DNA from: Roseovarius azorensis
GTDB taxonomy: Bacteria > Pseudomonadota > Alphaproteobacteria > Rhodobacterales > Rhodobacteraceae
Reading direction: 5' to 3'
DNA: 64,000 nt
Assembly (NCBI RefSeq): GCF_900109455.1
Contig: NZ_FOAG01000012.1
Span: 49,460 to 113,459 of the forward strand
Shown: positions 8,560 through 17,798 of the stretch, piece after piece
Position numbering within the stretch: the stretch's first letter is position 1
How the letters are laid out: each line of letters opens with the position of its first letter
Made by a program: the position numbers and the translations under genes
The notes under the pieces: generated by a model
Told to the model about the DNA's origin: nothing
Database searches by the model: none
Seen by the model: only the letters and a program-made list of their open reading frames with translations

Positions 8560-9767
8560 AGCGCGTCGTCATTACCGGCGCGGGCACGATCAACGCGCTC
8601 GGCACCAATGTGCCCGAAACGCTCGAGGCCATGCGAGAGGGACGCTGCGGCATTTCCGAGCTGAACATCCGCGATGTCGAGCGCCTGTCGATCCGCATCG
8701 GTGGGCAGGTCAGAAATTACGATCCCGAATCGCAGTTCAACCGCCAGCAACTCGCGCTCTATGACCGTTTTACCCAGTTCACGCTGATCGCCGCGCGCGA
8801 GGCCATCGCGCAATCGGGGCTCAGCTTCGATGACGATCTGGCGGCGCGGGCGGGGGTGGTGCTGGGCAATTCCGGCGGCGGGATGACCACGCTCGATGAA
8901 AATTATCGCTCGGTCTACGAAGAGGGCAAGAACCGGGTGCACCCCTTCGTCGTGCCCAAGCTGATGAACAACGCCGCCGCCTCGCATCTGTCGATGGAAT
9001 TCAACCTCAAGGGCCCCGCCTTTACCGTCTCGACCGCCTGCGCCTCGTCCAATCACGCCATGGCTCAGGCGTTCCAGATGGTGCATGGCGGAATCACCCC
9101 GGTGATGGTGACCGGCGGCTCTGAATCGATGCTTTGTTTCGGCGGGGTCAAGGCGTGGGAGGGGCTGCGCGTGATGTCGCGCGACGCCTGCCGCCCGTTC
9201 TCTGCCAACCGCAACGGCATGGTGCAGGGCGAGGGGGCAGCGATCTTTGTCTTCGAGGAACTGGAACATGCCCGCAAACGCGGGGCCGCGATCATGGCCG
9301 AGGTGGCGGGGTTTGCGATGACCTCGGACGCCTCCGACATCGTCATGCCGTCCAAACAGGGGGCCGCCCGCGCGATCACCGGCGCGCTGCGCGACGCCCG
9401 CATCAACCGCGACCAAGTCGGCTATATCAATGCCCACGGCACCGGCACCGCCGCCAATGACAAGACCGAATGCGCCGCAGTGGCCGATGTCTTTGGCCCG
9501 CATGCCGACAAGCTGATGATCTCGTCCACCAAGTCGATGCATGCGCATCTGATCGGCGGCACGGGTGCCGTCGAATTGCTGGCCTGCATCATGGCGCTGC
9601 GCGACGGCATCGTCGCACCCACCATCGGCTATGAGGAACCGGATCCCGAATGCGCGCTCGACGTGGTGCCCAACGTGGCGCGCGAGGCGCGGGTCGAGGT
9701 GGCGCTGTCCAACGCCTTCGCCTTTGGCGGGCTCAACGCCGTTCTGGCGCTGCGCCGGTTCGCCTGA
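8556..9767 (+). CDS. Beta-ketoacyl-ACP synthase (KAS II/FabF-like)
   Basis: 403 residues from a GTG at 8556 that overlaps the stop of the acyl carrier protein. The Cys-His-His triad is C162 (STACASSNHA), H294 (NAHGTGT) and H331 (TKSMHAHLIGG); the usual TKSMTGH is TKSMHAH here. It extends acyl-ACP by decarboxylative condensation. As a lone synthase beside its own carrier and lpxD, it probably makes or extends a dedicated acyl chain rather than serving bulk fatty-acid synthesis. Housekeeping fabF is expected elsewhere. Confidence 0.9.
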   Translation: MKRVVITGAGTINALGTNVPETLEAMREGRCGISELNIRDVERLSIRIGGQVRNYDPESQFNRQQLALYDRFTQFTLIAAREAIAQSGLSFDDDLAARAGVVLGNSGGGMTTLDENYRSVYEEGKNRVHPFVVPKLMNNAAASHLSMEFNLKGPAFTVSTACASSNHAMAQAFQMVHGGITPVMVTGGSESMLCFGGVKAWEGLRVMSRDACRPFSANRNGMVQGEGAAIFVFEELEHARKRGAAIMAEVAGFAMTSDASDIVMPSKQGAARAITGALRDARINRDQVGYINAHGTGTAANDKTECAAVADVFGPHADKLMISSTKSMHAHLIGGTGAVELLACIMALRDGIVAPTIGYEEPDPECALDVVPNVAREARVEVALSNAFAFGGLNAVLALRRFA

Positions 9768-9776
9768 GCTCACAAG

Positions 9777-9806
9777 AAAACGCCGCCCCGGATCAGGGAC
9801 GGCGTT
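9777..9806 (-). terminator. Rho-independent terminator after the ialB-like gene
   Basis: Hairpin with arms AACGCCG/CGGCGTT and inner CCC/GGG around GATC. On the minus strand it is followed by TTTTCTTG. It lies about 28 bases beyond the stop of the minus-strand gene and between two convergent genes. Confidence 0.7.
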
Positions 9807-9833
9807 GCGATCCTGCGCGATATCCGAACGATA

Positions 9834-10466
9834 TCAGTTCTGCAATTCCGAGGACGCCGCGAATGCCGCGGTAAAGCCCTTGAGCGAGGCGTCGATGCGC
9901 ACTTTCTGATCGGGGGCTTGCGCCGGCACGATTTCGAGCGTCGCCTTCACGCCGCTCTTCATCGCATCCACATCCGCCTGCGACAGGCCGATCCGTGCAA
10001 AGCAACCGCCCATCGTGCAGAAGGAATAGGCATAGCTCTTGGCCTTGCCGCCATCAATCGACAGCTTGATCTCTTCGGTCAGCAGCGTGCCAAGCGGCAC
10101 CGCGAGCGTCGCCCCCGCAACGATCTGACCGTCGGCGGGCAGGCGATAGAGGCTGAATTCGGCGACCGGATTGCCGGCCTCTTCGGTCAGCAACTGATAC
10201 ATCTGGCAGAGATCTTCCTCGCCGCCGGTGCGGAAACACTTGATCTGCCAGTCGCCATGCTCTTCGCGGATATATGAGGGCTCTTCCTGAACCTCGCGTC
10301 CGGTATCAAGGCCTGCACCCGGCGCGGGAGCTTCGCTCTGGGCCGGTTCCTGGGCCGGAGCGGCCTCTTCGGTCGGTGCGGTTTCGCTGCTGGTGTCTTG
10401 AGCGCTCAGCGTGGTGCCCATGGCCAACAGGGCGGCAAGGGACAGGCTGGAAAGAAATTTAGGCAT
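9834..10466 (-). CDS. Invasion-associated locus B (IalB) family protein
   Basis: 210 residues with a cleavable signal peptide (MPKFLSSLSLAALLAMGTTLSA). A low-complexity Ala/Glu/Pro linker (about 23-55) precedes the IalB domain (about 65-200: HGDWQIKC, EDLCQMYQLL, SFCTMGGCFARIGL). Four conserved cysteines suggest two disulfides in the periplasm. The family is widespread in alphaproteobacteria that are not pathogens; Bartonella IalB gave the name. Function here is unknown. It has its own terminator and appears monocistronic. Confidence 0.88.
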   Translation of the reverse strand: MPKFLSSLSLAALLAMGTTLSAQDTSSETAPTEEAAPAQEPAQSEAPAPGAGLDTGREVQEEPSYIREEHGDWQIKCFRTGGEEDLCQMYQLLTEEAGNPVAEFSLYRLPADGQIVAGATLAVPLGTLLTEEIKLSIDGGKAKSYAYSFCTMGGCFARIGLSQADVDAMKSGVKATLEIVPAQAPDQKVRIDASLKGFTAAFAASSELQN

Positions 10467-10599
10467 CGGTACCCCATGATAGGCTTGACTGTTCAGGGCG
10501 ATCTATCACGGCGCGAGAGAACTGTCAGGGGCAAAACCGCACAAGTTTCCGTCACCTCGGCGAGGTTGCGCCCATCAGGGCGCGCATCGCCCGCCCGGT

Positions 10600-10670
10600 C
10601 AAAAAGAAAGAGGCCAGGCGGCCTCTTTCGGTATTGTTCTCCCCGTCGGACCGGCCGACTTAGTCATTGA
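10600..10670 (-). ncRNA. Candidate small RNA 1
   Basis: On the minus strand a promoter-like TTGACG (10699-10704), 16 bases, CTAGCG (10677-10682) precedes about 70 nt. These hold a hairpin at 10645-10659 (GTCGG/CCGAC arms, 5-nt loop). A perfect 10-bp terminator hairpin follows at 10606-10629 (GAAAGAGGCC/GGCCTCTTTC, 4-nt loop) with a T5 run at 10601-10605. The -10 is only a fair match. I do not recognise an RNA family. Confidence 0.45.
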
Positions 10671-10726
10671 CCCGGACGCTAGGCCACAAGTCGCTTTGCG
10701 TCAACAGCTTATGTCGCATTTTTGAC

Positions 10727-10808
10727 AAAAAAGGCCGCACCTCGAGGGCGCGGCCAGTCCAACAGGGAGGAAGTCACCCGAGACCAGAGGACAATCCGCC
10801 TCGGGCAT
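10727..10808 (-). ncRNA. Candidate small RNA 2, with unpaired CUUCCUCCC
   Basis: Reading the minus strand: a hairpin with arms CCCGAG/CTCGGG (10800-10805 and 10777-10782), a single-stranded CTTCCTCCC (10765-10773), then a terminator hairpin (GGCCGC/GCGGCC, 10733-10755) and a T6 run (10727-10732). The exposed pyrimidine motif could pair with Shine-Dalgarno sequences, as in the CCUCCUCCC sRNAs of Rhodobacter. I could not see a clear promoter, so the 5' end is uncertain. Confidence 0.42.
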
Positions 10809-10880
10809 GAAATCAGACTGGCGGAAAAAGGTTAACTTTGTATGTTCTAGACGTGGCATTTTCTGGACAGGAGTATTGGC

Positions 10881-12428
10881 GTGCAGACATCAATTTTCGT
10901 GGGCGGCGGCGGGCCGGACTATGCCGAACCGCAGGAATTGCTGCTCGGCTACGCCAATCGCCACGGTCTCATCGCGGGGGCCACCGGCACCGGCAAGACG
11001 GTGACGCTGCAAATTCTGGCCGAGGGGTTTTCGGATGCGGGCGTGCCGGTGATCCTGTCGGACATCAAGGGCGACGTGTCGGGCATGGCGGTGCCGGGCA
11101 GCCCGCAGGACAAGCTGCACAAACCGTTCAGCGAACGCGCCGCAAGGATCGGCTTTGACGGCTTTCGCTATGACAGCTTTCCGGTGGTGTTCTGGGATCT
11201 CTTCGGCGAACAGGGCCATCCGGTGCGCACCACCCTGGCCGACATGGGCCCGCTTCTTCTGTCACGGCTCATGGGTCTGACCGACGCACAAGAGGGTGTG
11301 CTCAACATCGCCTTTCGGGTTTCGGATGAAGAGGGGTTGCCGCTTCTCGATCTCAAGGATCTGCAGGCGCTGCTGACATGGGTGGGGCAGAACGCGGGCG
11401 ATCTGTCGCTGCGCTACGGCAATGTCGGCGCCTCCTCGGTGGGTGCCATCCAACGCGCGCTGCTGGTGCTGGAAAATCAGGGCGGTGCGCATTTCTTTGG
11501 CGAACCGGCGCTGGCGCTCGAGGATCTGATGCAGGTCACTCCCGAGGGGCGCGGCCATATCAACATCCTCGCCGCCGACCGGCTGGTGAATTCGCCGCGC
11601 CTTTACGCCACCTTCCTGCTGTGGCTGCTGAGCGAGCTCTTCGAAACCCTGCCCGAGGTGGGCAATCCCGAAAAACCACGTCTGGTGTTCTTCTTCGACG
11701 AGGCGCATCTGCTGTTTGACGATGCGCCCAAGGCGCTGATCGACAAGGTCGAACAGGTCGCACGGCTCATCCGGTCCAAGGGGGTAGGGGTCTATTTCAT
11801 CACCCAGAACCCCGACGATGTGCCCGAGACCGTTCTGGGTCAACTTGGCAACCGCATCCAGCACGCGCTGCGCGCCTTTACCGCGCGCGATCAAAAGGCG
11901 CTGAAACGCGCCGCCGAGACCTATCGCCCCAATCCGCGCTTCGACACCGTCGAGGCGATCCGCGATGTCGGCACCGGCGAGGCGGTGACCTCGCTTATGC
12001 AGGCCAAGGGCGTGCCGGGTGTGGTAGAGCGCACGCTGATCCGCCCGCCGGCGACGCGGCTGGCCCCCTGCGACACCGCCACCCGCCGCCATGTGATCGA
12101 GACATCACCGCTGGCCGGCAAGTACGAGGCGCTGTTTGACCGCAAATCCGCGCATGAGATTCTCGCGGCCCGCGCCGCCGCGACCGCAAAAGAGGCCGAA
12201 GAGGCAGAGGCTCGTGAGGCCGCCATCGAACAGGAGCGCGAGTTCAAAACCGCGCGTCGCTATTCCGGCGGGACGGCTTCCGGCAACAGCCCCGCCCGAT
12301 CCCGCCGCAGCAGCCAGCCCGACAGCCTGGGTGGCGCGCTAACCACGGCGGTGCTCAAGGAATTGCAGGGCACCACCGGCCGCCGCCTGGTTCGCGGCAT
12401 TCTTGGCAGTCTTTTCAAGGGGCGCTGA
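10881..12428 (+). CDS. HerA-like helicase/ATPase of the DUF853 (YjgR) family
   Basis: 515 residues from a GTG at 10881 after ACAGGAG. Walker A is GATGTGKT (33-40). Walker B is VFFFDEAH with D273 and E274, followed by RSKGVGVYFITQNPDDVP. The C-terminal third is a charged Ala/Glu-rich coiled region (about 425-465) and a basic tail. The family resembles HerA/FtsK motor ATPases but its cellular role is not established. No NurA-type nuclease is beside it. Confidence 0.9.
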   Translation: MQTSIFVGGGGPDYAEPQELLLGYANRHGLIAGATGTGKTVTLQILAEGFSDAGVPVILSDIKGDVSGMAVPGSPQDKLHKPFSERAARIGFDGFRYDSFPVVFWDLFGEQGHPVRTTLADMGPLLLSRLMGLTDAQEGVLNIAFRVSDEEGLPLLDLKDLQALLTWVGQNAGDLSLRYGNVGASSVGAIQRALLVLENQGGAHFFGEPALALEDLMQVTPEGRGHINILAADRLVNSPRLYATFLLWLLSELFETLPEVGNPEKPRLVFFFDEAHLLFDDAPKALIDKVEQVARLIRSKGVGVYFITQNPDDVPETVLGQLGNRIQHALRAFTARDQKALKRAAETYRPNPRFDTVEAIRDVGTGEAVTSLMQAKGVPGVVERTLIRPPATRLAPCDTATRRHVIETSPLAGKYEALFDRKSAHEILAARAAATAKEAEEAEAREAAIEQEREFKTARRYSGGTASGNSPARSRRSSQPDSLGGALTTAVLKELQGTTGRRLVRGILGSLFKGR

Positions 12429-12453
12429 GAACCGGAACCCCGCAAGCCGGGCT

Positions 12454-13422
12454 TCAGCCCGGCAGCCCCGCCAGATCCCCGGCCAACGCTGCATACATCT
12501 CTTCGGCATGCCGCAGGCGGCCTTTTTTCATGCCCTTGCGCTCGACCCGGATCAGAGCCTCGACCCCGATGAAGAACGGCAGCCAGAGCCGCCGCTCGGT
12601 CTCGGTCAGCGCAAAGACCCCGACGAAAGTCTCGATGCCCTGACCGTCCACCCCCAGCCAGCGCTGCCCCGAGGGGATCATGCCGCGCCGCCCCATATGC
12701 ACCAGGAACCGCGCGATATCCTTGCAGATCGGCAACCGCGCCGAACCGCCGGTGTCGATTCCGGTCAGCCGGTCCCGACCCAGAATCAGGTTGTTGGGAT
12801 GAAAGTCGCCATGACAGATCGCCACCCGCCATTCCGCCTCCTTCAGCGATCCCGCGAGCGTGTGCAGATGACGCAGAATCTCACCCTCCACGGCGCGCAA
12901 CCGGGCAAAGGGCTGCTGCGCGGCCGAGCGCTCGGCTCGCGCCAGCCACCCTGCCGCATTGCCCGCACGCCAGCTTTCCGTGCCCTCGGTATAAAGCCGC
13001 AGCCATTCGGCGGCGGGCCGCAGATGCTGTGCCCGCCGGTTCGGATCGCTGCGCCAGAAATGCTCCAGCAGGGGCTGACCCGCGACCCGTTCCACCACCA
13101 TCACACCCGCCACGGGCAGAAAGAGCATCGGCTCGGCAACGCGGTACCGCCCGGTCTGCATGACGGGCCATATCCGCACCAGTTCCTGCCACTCACGGGC
13201 TTGCCGTTCTGCGTCGTGGCGCTCTGCCAGCCGGAACACGACCCCGCGGCCCTGCCATTGCCCCGAGAGGATGGCCCGTTTGCCCGGCACGATCCGCAAC
13301 ACCTCGTCGATCACCGCCGATTCCAGAACGGGATGTGCGGCGCGCGCCTTGTCCAGCCTTGCCTGCACCTCGCAGAGCACCTCCGGATCGGGCAGGGGGG
13401 CGGGTGGGTTCGTCTCGGGCAT
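12454..13422 (-). CDS. Aminoglycoside-phosphotransferase-like kinase (APH/choline kinase fold)
   Basis: 322 residues from the ATG at 13422 (GGGGGAAG upstream); an upstream in-frame ATG at 13521 would run into the xseB promoter. The catalytic loop HGDFHPNNL and the following GIDTGG (metal-binding Asp) are those of the APH family. The usual DFG-like motif is thus DTG. Substrate is unknown; a small-molecule kinase is more likely than an antibiotic resistance enzyme in this context. It is divergent from xseB. Confidence 0.78.
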   Translation of the reverse strand: MPETNPPAPLPDPEVLCEVQARLDKARAAHPVLESAVIDEVLRIVPGKRAILSGQWQGRGVVFRLAERHDAERQAREWQELVRIWPVMQTGRYRVAEPMLFLPVAGVMVVERVAGQPLLEHFWRSDPNRRAQHLRPAAEWLRLYTEGTESWRAGNAAGWLARAERSAAQQPFARLRAVEGEILRHLHTLAGSLKEAEWRVAICHGDFHPNNLILGRDRLTGIDTGGSARLPICKDIARFLVHMGRRGMIPSGQRWLGVDGQGIETFVGVFALTETERRLWLPFFIGVEALIRVERKGMKKGRLRHAEEMYAALAGDLAGLPG

Positions 13423-13534
13423 GGTGTCAACTTCCCCCAGCCCCATTGCCACGTCAACCGAATTGCACCGCCGCGCCACGGCGGCTATGCTGCTGCCTGA
13501 AATCGCAGCAAAACTCAGCAACAGGACACCCGCA

Positions 13535-13777
13535 ATGCCCGATACCCCCCCCTCCGAGATGTCCTTTGAACAGGCGATGAAAGAGCTGGAACAGGTCGTC
13601 GGGCGGCTGGAACGCGGCGATGTGGCGCTCGAGGAATCGATCGCGCTCTATGCACGCGGCGCGGAACTCAAGAAACGCTGCGAGACCAAACTGAAAGAGG
13701 CCGAGGAAAAGGTTGCGGCCATCACCCTCGACGGCGACGGCCAGCCCACCGGCACCAGACCCGTCGAGGATCTCTGA
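13535..13777 (+). CDS. xseB: Exodeoxyribonuclease VII small subunit
   Basis: 80 residues, the family size. MSFEQAMKELEQVVGRLERGDVALEESIALY is the typical XseB helical hairpin. With XseA (not in the window) it degrades single-stranded DNA to oligonucleotides. It is followed 5 bp later by ispA and then dxs, the classical alphaproteobacterial xseB-ispA-dxs arrangement. Confidence 0.95.
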   Translation: MPDTPPSEMSFEQAMKELEQVVGRLERGDVALEESIALYARGAELKKRCETKLKEAEEKVAAITLDGDGQPTGTRPVEDL

Positions 13778-13782
13778 CCCCT

Positions 13783-14646
13783 ATGCAGGACCGGCTCGCC
13801 GCCGACGCAGGCGCCATCCAGACCCATCTCGATCAGGTACTGCGCGATTTCGGCGAGGACCCGGTGGCTGAGGCCATGCGCTATGCCACGCGCGGTGGCA
13901 AATGCATCCGCGGCTTTCTGGTGCTGGAGGGCGCGCGCCTGCATGACGTGGATGGGGCCGCCGCACTCTGGCCCGCCACCGCCATCGAGGCGCTGCATGC
14001 CTATTCCCTCGTCCATGACGACCTGCCCGCCATGGACAACGACGCGCTGCGCCGGGGCCAGCCCACGGTGCATGTCAAATGGGACGAGGCGACCGCGATT
14101 CTCGTCGGCGACGCGCTGCAATCGCTGGCCTTCGAGTTGATCAGCCATCCCGATTGCGGCCCTCCCGCAACCCGCGCCGACCTGACGCTCAGCCTTGCGC
14201 GGGCGGCGGGAGGGCAGGGGATGGTGCTGGGGCAGGCGCTCGATATCGCCGCCGAGAGCACGGCCACTCCGCTCAGCCTTGACCAGATCACCACGCTGCA
14301 ACAGGCCAAGACCGGCGCGCTCATTCTCTGGGCGGCGACGGCGGGCGCGCGGATGGCGGGCGCGGATCTTGCCCCGCTTTCGGCCTATGCCCGCGCGCTT
14401 GGCCTCGCCTTCCAGATCCAGGACGACGTGATCGACGTGACCGGCGATGCGGCGGCGGCGGGCAAGGCGGTGGGCAAGGATGCAGCGGCGGGCAAGGCGA
14501 CCTTTGTTTCGCTCCTTGGCCTCGACGGCGCGCGCGCGCGCGCCGCAACCCTTGTTGACGATGCCTGCAACGCCCTATCTTGTTACGGGGCGCGGGCCGA
14601 TACCTTGCGCGGGCTCGCCCGCTTCGTTATCTCGCGCCAGAACTGA
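13783..14646 (+). CDS. ispA: Polyprenyl (farnesyl/geranyl) diphosphate synthase
   Basis: 287 residues. The first aspartate-rich motif is D79 D80 LPAM D85 and the second is D214 D215 VI D218. Both bind the Mg-diphosphate of the allylic substrate and IPP is added to it. The residues just before the first motif (HAYSLVHDD) fit a farnesyl diphosphate synthase, feeding quinones, carotenoids and bacteriochlorophyll where present. It lies between xseB and dxs in one transcription unit. Confidence 0.95.
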   Translation: MQDRLAADAGAIQTHLDQVLRDFGEDPVAEAMRYATRGGKCIRGFLVLEGARLHDVDGAAALWPATAIEALHAYSLVHDDLPAMDNDALRRGQPTVHVKWDEATAILVGDALQSLAFELISHPDCGPPATRADLTLSLARAAGGQGMVLGQALDIAAESTATPLSLDQITTLQQAKTGALILWAATAGARMAGADLAPLSAYARALGLAFQIQDDVIDVTGDAAAAGKAVGKDAAAGKATFVSLLGLDGARARAATLVDDACNALSCYGARADTLRGLARFVISRQN

Positions 14647-14671
14647 CTCAATGACCCCACGGAGGGGCACC

Positions 14672-16600
14672 ATGTCCGACCACCCGAAAACACCGCTGCT
14701 CGATCAGGTCGCCAGCCCCGCCGATCTCAAGCGGTTCTCGGATGCGCAGTTGATCCAACTGACGCACGAGTTGCGCAACGAGACGATTTCGGCGGTCTCG
14801 GAAACCGGCGGGCACCTGGGCGCGGGACTGGGTGTGGTCGAACTCACCGTCGCGCTGCACCACGTCTTCGACGCACCGCGTGACAAGATCATCTGGGATG
14901 TTTCGCACCAGTGCTACCCGCACAAGATCCTGACCGGGCGGCGCGACCGGATCCGCACGCTGCGGCAAAAGGACGGGCTCAGCGGTTTCACCAAACGCGC
15001 GGAATCGCCCTATGACCCGTTCGGCGCGGCGCATAGCTCGACCTCGATCAGCGCGGCGCTCGGCTTTGCCGTGGCCCGCGATCTGGGCGGTAACTGCCCG
15101 ACCGGCCACGGCGATGCGATTGCGGTCATCGGCGACGGGGCGATGTCGGCGGGCATGGCGTTCGAGGCGATGAACAACGCGGGCCACCTGAAAAAGCGCC
15201 TGATCGTCATCCTCAACGATAATGAAATGTCCATCGCACCGCCCGTCGGCGCGCTGTCGTCCTATCTGTCGCGGCTTTACGCGGGCGCGCCGTTTCAGGA
15301 TTTCAAGGCCGCCGCCAAGGGCGCGATCTCGCTTCTGCCACCGCCCTTGCAGGAGGGCGCGCGCCGCGCCCGGGACATGCTCAAGGGCCTCACCGTCGGC
15401 GGCACGCTGTTCGAGGAACTGGGGTTCAGCTATGTCGGCCCCATCGACGGCCATGACATGAACCAGCTTCTGCCGGTGCTGCGTACCGTCAAGGCCCGCG
15501 CCACGGGGCCGATCCTGATCCATGTGCTGACCAAAAAGGGCAAGGGTTACGGCCCGGCAGAGCGCGCCCGCGATGGCGGCCATGCCACCGCCAAATTCGA
15601 CGTGCTGACCGGCGAGCAGAAAAAATCCCCCTCGAACGCCCCCAGCTATACATCCGTCTTCGCCCGGGCGCTGCTGGACGAGGCTGCGCGCGACGCGCGT
15701 ATCTGCGCCGTCACCGCCGCCATGCCCGACGGCACCGGCCTCAACCTCTTTGCCGAACGCTATCCGTCGCGACTGTTCGACGTGGGTATCGCCGAACAGC
15801 ACGCGGTGACCTTTGCCGCCGGAATGGCGGCGGGCGGACTGAAACCCTTTTGCGCGCTCTATTCCACATTCCTGCAACGCGGCTACGATCAGGTGGTGCA
15901 TGACGTGGCGATCCAGCGCCTCCCGGTGCGTTTCGCCATCGACCGCGCCGGTCTGGTCGGCGCGGACGGGGCCACCCATGCGGGGGCCTTCGACACCGCC
16001 TTTCTCGCCAATCTGCCGGGATTTGTGGTCATGGCCGCCGCCGACGAGGCAGAACTGGTCCACATGGTTGCCACCGCAGCGGCGCATGATACCGGCCCCA
16101 TCGCCTTTCGCTACCCGCGCGGCGAGGGGGCAGGCGTCACCATGCCCGAACGCGGCCAGCCCCTCGAGATCGGCAAGGGGCGTATCGTCCAGCAGGGCAG
16201 CCGCGTTGCGATCCTGTCCTACGGGACACGGCTCGCAGAGGTGCTCAAGGCTGCTGAATCGCTGCGCGCGCGCGGCATCACACCCACCATCGCCGACGCC
16301 CGCTTTGCCAAGCCGCTGGACGAGGCGCTGATCCTCGATCTGGTCGCGAGTCACGAGGCGCTGATCACCATCGAGGAGGGGGCAATAGGCGGCTTTGCCA
16401 GCCATGTCAGTCACTTGCTGGCCGAATCCCAGGTGTTCGATCAGGGCTTCAGGTTTCGCTCGATGGTCCTGCCAGACACGTTCATCGACCAGGCCAGCCC
16501 CGAGGACATGTATGCCGTGGCTCGTCTCAATTCCGCTGATATCGAGGCGCGGGTGCTCGATGTGCTGGGAATCGCGCAGATCACTGGCAAACGCGCCTGA
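14672..16600 (+). CDS. dxs: 1-deoxy-D-xylulose-5-phosphate synthase
   Basis: 642 residues from the ATG at 14672 (GGAGGGG before it). It is the TPP-dependent first enzyme of the MEP isoprenoid pathway, condensing pyruvate and glyceraldehyde 3-phosphate. Visible motifs are [14 protein letters not shown] (substrate His), [18 protein letters not shown] with NDNEMSI (TPP/Mg site) and [17 protein letters not shown] in the second transketolase-like domain. The domain order and length are normal. Expression with ispA links flux into the pathway with chain elongation. Confidence 0.97.
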   Translation: MSDHPKTPLLDQVASPADLKRFSDAQLIQLTHELRNETISAVSETGGHLGAGLGVVELTVALHHVFDAPRDKIIWDVSHQCYPHKILTGRRDRIRTLRQKDGLSGFTKRAESPYDPFGAAHSSTSISAALGFAVARDLGGNCPTGHGDAIAVIGDGAMSAGMAFEAMNNAGHLKKRLIVILNDNEMSIAPPVGALSSYLSRLYAGAPFQDFKAAAKGAISLLPPPLQEGARRARDMLKGLTVGGTLFEELGFSYVGPIDGHDMNQLLPVLRTVKARATGPILIHVLTKKGKGYGPAERARDGGHATAKFDVLTGEQKKSPSNAPSYTSVFARALLDEAARDARICAVTAAMPDGTGLNLFAERYPSRLFDVGIAEQHAVTFAAGMAAGGLKPFCALYSTFLQRGYDQVVHDVAIQRLPVRFAIDRAGLVGADGATHAGAFDTAFLANLPGFVVMAAADEAELVHMVATAAAHDTGPIAFRYPRGEGAGVTMPERGQPLEIGKGRIVQQGSRVAILSYGTRLAEVLKAAESLRARGITPTIADARFAKPLDEALILDLVASHEALITIEEGAIGGFASHVSHLLAESQVFDQGFRFRSMVLPDTFIDQASPEDMYAVARLNSADIEARVLDVLGIAQITGKRA

Positions 16601-16641
16601 ATTGCCTATCTGGGAGGGGCAGCAAAGGAGAAAGCAAAGCC

Positions 16642-17757
16642 ATGCCCCGCCTCGCCCGTCTCGTTCTTGTCCTGATCCTCATCCTTGTTCTGGCCCTTGG
16701 CCTTGTCTTCACCCCGGCCCATGCGATCGAGTCGAGCGCAGGCAAACTTACCGTCACCAGGGTCATCGACCGGCTCGACGAACCCTGGGCGCTCGGCTTT
16801 CTGCCGGAGGATGGGGTACTTGTCACCGAACGCGGCGGACGTCTGCTGCTCTTTCGGGACGGTGCACGCCAGACCATCGGCGGCCTGCCGCGCGTCGCCG
16901 CGCGCGGACAGGGCGGGCTGCTCGATATCCTCGTGCCGCGCGATTTCACCCAATCCCGCCAGATCTATTTCACCTATGCCAAGCGCCAGCCGAACGGCGA
17001 GGGTACGGCTGTCGCCCATGCCGTTCTCGCCCCCGGCGCGACCAGCCTCACCAACTGGACCGAGATATTCGAGCTGACCCCCGGCTCATCCGGCGGCCAG
17101 CATTTCGGCTCGCGGCTGGTCGAAGGACCGGACGGGATGCTCTACGCCACCATCGGTGAACGCGGCGACCAACCCTCGGCGCAGGATCTGTCGCGCGAGA
17201 ACGGGTCTGTAATCCGCATCGCCCGCGACGGCAGCATCCCCGCCGACAACCCCTTTGCCCAGACTCCCGGCGCGCGCCCCGCGATCTGGTCCTATGGCCA
17301 CCGCAACCCGCAGGGCGCCACGCTTGATCTGTCGGGAAATCTCTGGGTTGTCGAACACGGTGCCAGAGGCGGCGACGAAATCAACAGCATACGCAAGGGG
17401 GCCAACTACGGCTGGCCGGTGATTTCCTACGGTCGCCATTACTCGGGCGCAAAGATCGGACAAGGCACCCACAAGGACGGCATGGAACAGCCCGATTTCT
17501 ACTGGGATCCCTCCATCGCACCCTCGGGCATGATGATCTATTCCGGCGCGCTCTGGCCCGAGTGGCGCGGGCATATCTTTGTCGGAAGCCTGAAATTCGA
17601 CATGATCTCGCGCCTCAGCGGTACGCCGCTGACAGAGGCCGAACGCCTGCAATCCCCCGAGACGCAGCGCGTCCGCGACATCCGCGAGGCCCCCGATGGC
17701 AGCATCTGGTTCCTCAGCGTCGGGCAGGGCGCGGCCTACCGGATCACGCCGGGCTGA
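16642..17757 (+). CDS. PQQ-dependent aldose sugar dehydrogenase-like protein
   Basis: 371 residues with a signal peptide (LVLVLILILVLALGLVFTPAHA). The six-bladed soluble glucose-dehydrogenase (GSDH) fold is shown by DEPWALGFLPEDGVLVTERGG, GGQHFGSRLVEGPDG, IWSYGHRNPQG and WVVEHGARGGDEIN. It is the periplasmic YliI/Asd type that oxidises aldoses with PQQ. The substrate is not predictable. PQQ synthesis genes are not in the window. It begins 41 bp after dxs and could be read through from it. Confidence 0.88.
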   Translation: MPRLARLVLVLILILVLALGLVFTPAHAIESSAGKLTVTRVIDRLDEPWALGFLPEDGVLVTERGGRLLLFRDGARQTIGGLPRVAARGQGGLLDILVPRDFTQSRQIYFTYAKRQPNGEGTAVAHAVLAPGATSLTNWTEIFELTPGSSGGQHFGSRLVEGPDGMLYATIGERGDQPSAQDLSRENGSVIRIARDGSIPADNPFAQTPGARPAIWSYGHRNPQGATLDLSGNLWVVEHGARGGDEINSIRKGANYGWPVISYGRHYSGAKIGQGTHKDGMEQPDFYWDPSIAPSGMMIYSGALWPEWRGHIFVGSLKFDMISRLSGTPLTEAERLQSPETQRVRDIREAPDGSIWFLSVGQGAAYRITPG

Positions 17758-17798
17758 TCTTTCATCGTTCTGAAAGTACTCGGAAAACCAACCGTGCC

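Larger units (their letters stand above)
10467..10880. other. Intergenic region with two minus-strand terminator units
   Basis: 414 bp with no convincing ORF. Two minus-strand Rho-independent terminators (10601-10629 and 10727-10755) stand in tandem although no minus-strand protein gene lies upstream of them. Each follows a short structured stretch, and the two stretches are listed separately as candidate small RNAs. Confidence 0.6.

Noticed and set aside
12446..12463. GCCGGGC-TTCA-GCCCGGC hairpin between DUF853 and the phosphotransferase gene
   Set aside because: No T run on either strand and it includes the phosphotransferase stop codon; too little support to call a terminator.
12403..13500. 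365-codon plus-strand frame over the phosphotransferase gene
   Set aside because: The minus-strand product has the HGDFHPNNL catalytic loop; the plus frame has no features.
14648..16414. 588-codon minus-strand frame opposite dxs
   Set aside because: Shadow of dxs; no recognisable domain, His/Arg/Gly-rich composition typical of an antisense frame.
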